Shown: positions 33,835 through 37,504 of the stretch, piece after piece
Layout of the letters: every line of letters starts with the position of its first letter
How positions within the stretch are numbered: position 1 is the stretch's first letter
Assembly: GCA_026394595.1 (NCBI GenBank)
Contig: JAPKXX010000102.1
Span: 1 to 37,504, forward strand
Reading direction: 5' to 3'
Length of the DNA stretch: 37,504 nucleotides
DNA from: Methanoregula sp.
GTDB lineage: Archaea; Halobacteriota; Methanomicrobia; Methanomicrobiales; Methanospirillaceae
Translations under genes and position numbers: made by a program
The notes under the pieces: generated by a model
Told to the model about the DNA's origin: nothing
What the model saw: the letters and a program-made list of their open reading frames with translations, nothing else
Databases searched by the model: none

Positions 33835-34916
33835 CCTTTTTTCTCTTCTCCGTTGTCAGTCTTTTTAAAGACAGTTTTTCGCGCATGTTCGAGGGATAGC
33901 GGCCCCATCGGCAGGATATCTCCTGTTAGTGAATAAACAGGAGATCTGGCATCCAATGACTTGATGATGTCATTATACCACTTGCCCATGTCCTGTGCAG
34001 CCGCCGCCAATGATGCCGTATCCTTATAGTGCAGACGTTGGACAATTGCTTTGTATTTTTCTCCGATATCGTTGAAAAACGGTGGAACCTGACCATCGTT
34101 CATCCGGGTCGCATCGGCGCACCGAGCAAGGTTCTGCATCATGGTAAATGACAGGATATAGTTTATGGCCGCGAGTTTCATATCGAGAGATTTTTGGATC
34201 ATCTCCTTCCTGACCCGGGAGACCTCTCCCGGCAGGGTGTCTGCTTCAACCCCATACCGGTACTCAAGGAGCACACAGGTGAGAAACAGATCATAGATAA
34301 TACAGTTTCTCGTCAGCCATTTAAGAAGGGCATTGTCAATGCCCGGTGTATTTACCATAGGGAGGGAAGGCCCCGGGATCTCGCCAAGGTTTGCGTTTTG
34401 ATGAGCGTTGATAGTGCCCCGGAGATACCATTCAAACATCAGCCGGGATGTTTTCAGCATCTTTTTTACATCTTCAAGAAATTCTTTATCAGCCCCATAT
34501 TCCGGCAAATGTATATCAATGATGAGATCCGTTAGCCAAGGGGATGTCTGAAAATCCTGGCGGATCGATTCATACTTTTTATCATCGTAAATATGGCAGA
34601 TTGTTTCAGGATCCCGACAGATCCGATACCCCGGCCGTGACTCAGCAATATACTCAATGTAATTCCATGTCGATTCGAGTTTCTTAATCTGACGATCAAC
34701 GTTTGAATATTTGTCCGTTCCTTTCTCTTTGTAACCGCATTCATCTCCAATCTGACTTTCGGTAAGCACTTCGTGTTTCAGAAGTGCGGAGATAATTTCA
34801 GTATAGATCTCAAAATGCTTTTTTTTGACCTTTTCGGAGGGCGCGCCTGCCGAATCCACCTCAATTTGGCCTGCATTAGGGTTAACAGGCAGGGTGGGAT
34901 TACCGTTGTTTGTCAT
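33831..34916 (-). CDS. Winged-helix-like protein of unknown family, putative regulator
   Basis: The 361 residues include a region at about 30-100 (YTEIISALLKHEVLTESQIG ... VDRQIKKLESTWNYIEYI) that reads as a winged helix: helix, helix-turn-helix, then a strand pair with GYRICRD. The remaining 250 residues are helical with no known motif. An acceptable Shine-Dalgarno (GGTGATG) lies before ATG 34916. Its 3' end overlaps the end of the integrase gene by four bases on the opposite strand. The divergent AT-rich region with repeats suggests that it controls itself and the small genes to the right. Confidence 0.7.
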   Translation of the reverse strand: MTNNGNPTLPVNPNAGQIEVDSAGAPSEKVKKKHFEIYTEIISALLKHEVLTESQIGDECGYKEKGTDKYSNVDRQIKKLESTWNYIEYIAESRPGYRICRDPETICHIYDDKKYESIRQDFQTSPWLTDLIIDIHLPEYGADKEFLEDVKKMLKTSRLMFEWYLRGTINAHQNANLGEIPGPSLPMVNTPGIDNALLKWLTRNCIIYDLFLTCVLLEYRYGVEADTLPGEVSRVRKEMIQKSLDMKLAAINYILSFTMMQNLARCADATRMNDGQVPPFFNDIGEKYKAIVQRLHYKDTASLAAAAQDMGKWYNDIIKSLDARSPVYSLTGDILPMGPLSLEHARKTVFKKTDNGEEKKG

Positions 34917-34930
34917 GCGAACATCACCAG

Positions 34931-35045
34931 GTTGAATATGTTTAGTCTAGCAATATAATAACGAACACATTTTATTTAAATCTGTTTAGTACAAAAAACA
35001 GAGTTTTTGGAATTCTGTTTAGAGAAAACGGCTATAACGAACGCA
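34931..35045. promoter_or_regulatory. Divergent control region with phased TGTTTAG repeats
   Basis: TGTTTAG occurs at 34939, 34983 and 35016 in one orientation; the distances of 44 and 33 bp are multiples of 11, so the sites lie on one face of the helix. The second copy is part of an imperfect palindrome, CTGTTTAGTACAAAAAACAG (34982-35001). ATAACGAAC is repeated at 34958 and 35034. TATA-like sequences point both ways (TTATTATATTG minus, TTTTATTTAAAT plus). It fits operators between a regulator gene and a divergent operon. Confidence 0.5.
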
Positions 35046-35093
35046 ATTCGAAAATAACTGTTAAATTGCCTTTATTTATCCAAATGAACCAAT

Positions 35094-35285
35094 GTGCTCC
35101 AGGGATTGTATTTGGATAAGAGCATTCCGCGAAGGAAAGTAAGCCGGGACCAATTGGAACGCCTTCCCGAAATACACCGGATGATTGCGGAGCAATACAT
35201 CCACGACGGCCGGTGGGACCTTATCGAAACCACACCCCCTTCTGCCGGTGGCAGAAAATCATCCAAGCGAGCCAGGGGGAAGTAG
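35094..35285 (+). CDS. Small protein of the integrated element, unknown
   Basis: The frame encodes up to 63 residues from GTG 35094 (TTG 35112 would start at DKSIPRRKVSRDQ). It is basic and helical in the middle (VSRDQLERLPEIHRMIAEQY) with a Lys/Arg-rich tail. No family is recognised. Its end overlaps the next frame by 73 bases, and the two could be one gene split by a one-base deletion in the G-run at 35274-35279, where the frames meet. Confidence 0.45.
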   Translation: MLQGLYLDKSIPRRKVSRDQLERLPEIHRMIAEQYIHDGRWDLIETTPPSAGGRKSSKRARGK

Positions 35286-35515
35286 GTACGTCTACAGCAC
35301 TGCGTGGATTCGCATTTTCAGCAAGAGAAACACTTGCAGCACTTAAACAACGGTTCGGCAGTTCGGAATTTTATTTCCGGCAGGCTCTTGACGAATGCCA
35401 TATCGATCCGAAAGCGTTTGCGAAACTTCGCGCTGACGGTATTGTCGTGAAACTTGACAGTCATTGGCCTTCACGCTGGAGAATTGCCAGCCAGTATGTT
35501 GCGACAACACCCTAA
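35213..35515 (+). CDS. Winged-helix-like small protein of the integrated element
   Basis: The frame gives 100 residues from GTG 35213. From about residue 28 it looks well folded: ALRGFAFSARETLAALKQRF, then EFYFRQALDECHIDPKAF and AKLRADGIVVKLDSHWPSRW, with a helix-turn-helix and a wing-like strand pair, so DNA binding is likely. There is no ATG, GTG or TTG in frame between the end of the preceding ORF and the domain, and the first 27 residues look non-natural. Thus either the GTG is used or the gene was once fused to the 63-residue frame. Confidence 0.5.
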   Translation: MGPYRNHTPFCRWQKIIQASQGEVGTSTALRGFAFSARETLAALKQRFGSSEFYFRQALDECHIDPKAFAKLRADGIVVKLDSHWPSRWRIASQYVATTP

Positions 35516-35550
35516 TCAACACTCCCCCAGCTCCATAAGAGGTGAACCTT

Positions 35551-36099
35551 ATGGTTGAAAACCTTAACAACGATTCGATTACACTTCGGTGTAAACCGTT
35601 GGACCCGAAAGATCCAACCATGTTGAGCTGTGAGATAATTCCGAATCCCGTCCTCACAAACAAAGGACGGGTTCCGGATGCATCTTTGAAGACATCGCTC
35701 CCTGACCAACCCGGGGCAGACGCAGCAAAACCGTCCTCTGATGGTCCCAGCGATGGCGAACACGGGGAGTACGAAACCGTGAACGTACGCAGGATTCAAA
35801 TCGATGGACAGGATTTCTTTAAGGTTCTTGACCCCAAGGGTAACCCTAGTTCGGGGGTTGACGAAATTCCTGTCGTTCAAAAGGGACCGTCTGACCTTAA
35901 AGATACGAAGGACCGGTTCCGTCGTCTAAAGAAGTGCAATGATCAACGATGTTCCGTATCCAGACCATTTGCAGAAAACCGGGATATCCCGATCAAAAGG
36001 GATACCACGGTGGAAGAGGGAGGGAAGACATGTACACAGCCAGGAAGGCATACTCCTGTCCGTGCAAGTCAAACAGACCAGACCAGAGAGGGGACATAA
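35551..36099 (+). CDS. Unknown hydrophilic protein of the integrated element
   Basis: From ATG 35551, with GAGGTG eight bases upstream, the frame gives 182 residues. It shows a short beta-like start (NDSITLRCKPLDP), a disordered Pro/Ser/Asp-rich middle at about 55-75, and a second ordered patch (VNVRRIQIDGQDFFKVLDP). The last 50 residues are Arg/Thr/Gln-rich and low in order and may be less constrained. No family is recognised. It is likely a structural or accessory protein of the element. Confidence 0.5.
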   Translation: MVENLNNDSITLRCKPLDPKDPTMLSCEIIPNPVLTNKGRVPDASLKTSLPDQPGADAAKPSSDGPSDGEHGEYETVNVRRIQIDGQDFFKVLDPKGNPSSGVDEIPVVQKGPSDLKDTKDRFRRLKKCNDQRCSVSRPFAENRDIPIKRDTTVEEGGKTCTQPGRHTPVRASQTDQTREGT

Positions 36100-36119
36100 A
36101 ATGTCCCTCTTTTCCCTAG
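36030..36119 (+). CDS. Possible 29-residue Cys mini-protein
   Basis: An ATG at 36030 follows a strong Shine-Dalgarno run (GGGAGGGAAG) and encodes MYTARKAYSCPCKSNRPDQR plus GDIKCPSFP, with a CPC pair and a third Cys. It overlaps the end of the 182-residue frame in another frame. Such tiny zinc-binding proteins are frequent in archaeal viruses, but the evidence is only the ribosome-binding site and the Cys pattern. Confidence 0.3.
   Translation: MYTARKAYSCPCKSNRPDQRGDIKCPSFP
36088..36114 (+). terminator. Stem-loop with T-run between element genes
   Basis: GGGGACAT-AAA-ATGTCCC forms a stem of seven pairs with a three-base loop, followed by TCTTTT. It ends about 20 bases before the ATG of the next gene at 36133 and could separate the two transcription units. 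Confidence 0.4.
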
Positions 36120-36132
36120 GGAGTGTGTGATA

Positions 36133-36459
36133 ATGTCGGAAGTAACAATCAGAACCCTGGAATCGTGGGTGGGTCGGATCGTAGGATTCAGAACCGTATC
36201 CGGACGTGAAGATCCGAGTCTTTCCCGTGTAGTTTTTCTCTTGGGAGAGATACGGACAAAGAAGGATGTGCGCGACGTGTCTACTGTCATTGCCAGTCCC
36301 CCAAGGGAGCGATGCAAAATTGCAGCGTCCGAGTGTAGATCGCGATATATCGATTTCCATGCAGATTGTCGTACGATTGCAGTATCGATTACTACAGTAG
36401 ATTGCGATATAGAATGTAATTTGCAAAACCACGTTTGGATTTCGGGAGGCCGACTATGA
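36133..36459 (+). CDS. Unknown protein of the integrated element
   Basis: From ATG 36133, with GGGAG upstream, the frame gives 108 residues. The first part is beta-like (SEVTIRTLESWVGRIVGFRT ... LSRVVFLLGEI) and the second has four Cys (CKIAASEC, DCRTI, DCDIEC). No family is recognised. Its stop overlaps the ATG of the next gene (ATGA), so the two are translated together. A 168-residue frame on the opposite strand has no ribosome-binding site and is less likely. Confidence 0.5.
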   Translation: MSEVTIRTLESWVGRIVGFRTVSGREDPSLSRVVFLLGEIRTKKDVRDVSTVIASPPRERCKIAASECRSRYIDFHADCRTIAVSITTVDCDIECNLQNHVWISGGRL

Positions 36460-36836
36460 AACGAAGTGAGTATCCGTCACAAAAAAATTATCGGGAAAAT
36501 AATCCTTCTGTATCGTTTCGACTGAAGATAGAAGACAAGGCACGGCTTGATGCAATCATCAAGGCAACTGGCAAACCCCTCTCACAGTGGATGACTGATT
36601 TTATTCATTATAAAATTGATCCCAATGAGGAAATTTCGGAACTGGTAGAAAGAATCGACACGCTTGAAGAATATATTAACGAATCGGACACTGGAGAGCA
36701 CTTCACCGTTCCATGTTCTGTTTGTGGAAAGCCCATGTATTTTTCATCCAAACATTCTAACTGGCAGACAGAGACTTACCCAAAATTGATAGAGGCATTT
36801 GGGAAAAGTCGTCATAAAGAATGCAAGCCCAAATGA
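36456..36836 (+). CDS. Ribbon-helix-helix-like protein with Cys pair
   Basis: From ATG 36456 the product has 126 residues. The N-terminal part SVSFRLKIEDKARLDAIIKA followed by TGKPLSQWMTDFIHYKI fits a ribbon-helix-helix DNA-binding domain (strand, helix, turn, helix); a short acidic coiled stretch (ISELVERIDTLEEYI) and a possible zinc site (CSVCGKP with H and C near the C-terminus, RHKEC) follow. GGGAGG lies seven bases upstream. It could be a second regulator of the element. The gap to the IS has an inverted repeat (CACTATC/GATAGTG). Confidence 0.6.
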   Translation: MKRSEYPSQKNYRENNPSVSFRLKIEDKARLDAIIKATGKPLSQWMTDFIHYKIDPNEEISELVERIDTLEEYINESDTGEHFTVPCSVCGKPMYFSSKHSNWQTETYPKLIEAFGKSRHKECKPK

Positions 36837-36961
36837 GATCCATCACTATCAACAATAACTCTCGATGGGGATAGTGGTTCGGATCTCTCCCTCGCATTTC
36901 CCCATGATTATGGCATAATGCAAACGGGGAGAAATCTTTTCCTACCTGTAGAGTGCCACAA

Positions 36962-37504
36962 TTAATGTCCGTTTTGTTGACAGAGTTTTTGTCCGCTTTT
37001 TAGATATTTTCTGTTTTTATTGAAATTGATTTCGTTATGATAAACTGATGCAGGAGTCAGCCAGTTTAGGATCTCCTGCTTGCGCCAGTTGTTATATTGC
37101 TGGTCGAAGTTCCAGAGTTCTCTCCTGAAAAGACTTAAAGAGCGGAACTCCTTGAGGGCGATGAGTTCCCGATAGAGCGTCTTGTGATAGCGTTCGATCT
37201 TGCCGCGACCACGCGGGTGATATGGCCGGCCGAAGATCAGTTTGATGCCATGTTTTTGAGATTCAGCTTTGAACGCTTTGGAGACGAACTGTTTTCCATT
37301 ATCGACATAGATCTCTCCGGGGATTTGTCCATTACGGAGTGCCCATTGTAAGGCATTGATCGCTGAGGCAGCATCTTTGTGCAGGTAGACCTTGCTTTTC
37401 ACGCGATAGCGTGAACAATCATCGGTAAACCCGGTGACGTAGACTTTGCCGATGCCTCGGATGCGGAACTGGAATGTATCGCCCTGCCACATGCTGTCGA
37501 CATG
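36962..37504 (-). CDS. IS481-like DDE transposase, C-terminal part
   Basis: The gene enters from the right edge. In the visible 180 codons the rve/DDE core is present: first Asp in MWQGDTFQFRI, TGFTDDCSRYRVKSKVYL, second Asp in EIYVDNGKQFVSKAF, GRPYHPRGRGKIERYHKTLY with the catalytic Glu, and the terminal LNWLTPASVYH typical of IS481/IS3-like enzymes. The N-terminal helix-turn-helix is outside the window. The stop codon (TAA at 36962-36964) lies just beyond the presumed IS end, so the last codons may be read from target DNA. Confidence 0.88.
   Translation of the reverse strand, partial: HVDSMWQGDTFQFRIRGIGKVYVTGFTDDCSRYRVKSKVYLHKDAASAINALQWALRNGQIPGEIYVDNGKQFVSKAFKAESQKHGIKLIFGRPYHPRGRGKIERYHKTLYRELIALKEFRSLSLFRRELWNFDQQYNNWRKQEILNWLTPASVYHNEINFNKNRKYLKSGQKLCQQNGH
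36966..37504 (-). mobile_element. IS481-like insertion sequence, one end
   Basis: The element has a DDE transposase gene on the minus strand running off the window. The probable end is the TGTCCGTTTTGTTGACAG sequence at 36966-36983; the TGTCCG motif recurs at 36990, as in subterminal repeats. The opposite end and the target duplication are outside the window, so the family call rests on the transposase. Confidence 0.6.

Larger units (their letters stand above)
32527..37504 (+). mobile_element. Left part of an element integrated at tRNA-Thr
   Basis: Beginning at the tRNA 3' end there are a tyrosine recombinase, a divergent putative regulator, and several small genes without recognisable relatives, some with overlapping starts and strong Shine-Dalgarno sites; the DNA between them is AT-rich. 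This is the layout of an archaeal provirus or integrative plasmid. No second copy of the tRNA 3' end (for example TTCAAATCCCTCCGG) is seen before the window ends, so the right attachment site is outside. An IS481-like element is inserted in it. Confidence 0.7.

Noticed and set aside
35270-35290. Programmed -1 frameshifting between the 63- and 100-residue frames
   Set aside because: The G-run does not form a proper slippery heptamer in the reading frame and no clear downstream structure was seen; a mutation or a sequencing error is more likely.
35926-36432. A 168-residue minus-strand frame in the integrated element
   Set aside because: It has no ribosome-binding site or natural protein composition, and the plus strand has two frames with good ribosome-binding sites and an ATGA overlap.
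36837-36961. Inverted repeat CACTATC/GATAGTG beside the IS as the IS terminal repeat
   Set aside because: The arms face each other within 35 bp and lie outside the presumed IS end; a small terminator for the preceding gene is more likely.

Overview
The window is a stretch of an archaeal chromosome, almost certainly from a methanogen of the order Methanomicrobiales. The evidence is an sn-glycerol-1-phosphate dehydrogenase, a digeranylgeranylglycerophospholipid reductase, archaeal primase and GINS, L44e, S27e, aIF2-alpha and Nop10, small families typical of methanogens (UPF0179, UPF0058, DUF63, DUF3467), PGF-pre-PGF surface proteins, and TATA boxes close to start codons. A genus cannot be fixed from sequence reading alone; a Methanoregula-like organism is my guess.

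Layout. 1-1554 is core: a partial nucleotidyltransferase-like gene, threonylcarbamoyl-AMP synthase, an ACT-domain protein and tRNA-Gly(CCC). 1555-10098 is an accessory, gene-poor and partly decayed region. It holds two secreted or surface proteins, a fused relic of a histidine kinase and a PGF-pre-PGF protein, an AT-rich PEGA/transglutaminase-like membrane protein, a sensor-like membrane protein without a phosphoacceptor His, a dockerin relic and a mini zinc-finger protein. 10099-16840 holds a dGTPase-type HD hydrolase, a PEBP-family protein next to a frameshifted trmO, an Mrp/Nbp35 ATPase with a small partner, a double zinc-ribbon protein and prolyl-tRNA synthetase. 16843-21828 holds membrane-protein genes, egsA, UPF0179, an iron-sulfur flavoprotein, an ADP-ribosylglycohydrolase and UPF0058. 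21834-27399 is a tight same-strand run that joins tRNA modification (Elp3), replication (PriS, GINS), ribosomal proteins (L44e, S27e), initiation (aIF2-alpha), rRNA pseudouridylation (Nop10) and a PAC2 protein. 27633-32408 holds a lipoprotein, endonuclease Q, a ferredoxin and geranylgeranyl reductase pair for lipid saturation, RNase HII and a DUF3467 protein.

From tRNA-Thr(CGT) at 32455 to the end of the window lies the left part of an integrated element. It starts with a tyrosine recombinase directly behind the tRNA 3' end. Then come a divergently transcribed winged-helix-like protein of unknown family, an AT-rich intergenic region with phased TGTTTAG repeats, a series of small unrecognised genes, and an IS481-like insertion sequence that runs off the window. 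This element is the best candidate for undescribed biology here. Its right end, and so its full gene content, is not in view.

Gene decay is a theme of the window. Relics or damaged genes include a histidine kinase, a PGF-pre-PGF protein, a dockerin-type protein, trmO (and possibly a second trmO-like 5' end) and a TrkA-like protein reduced to its two ends. Some single-base lesions lie in homopolymers and could be sequencing errors.
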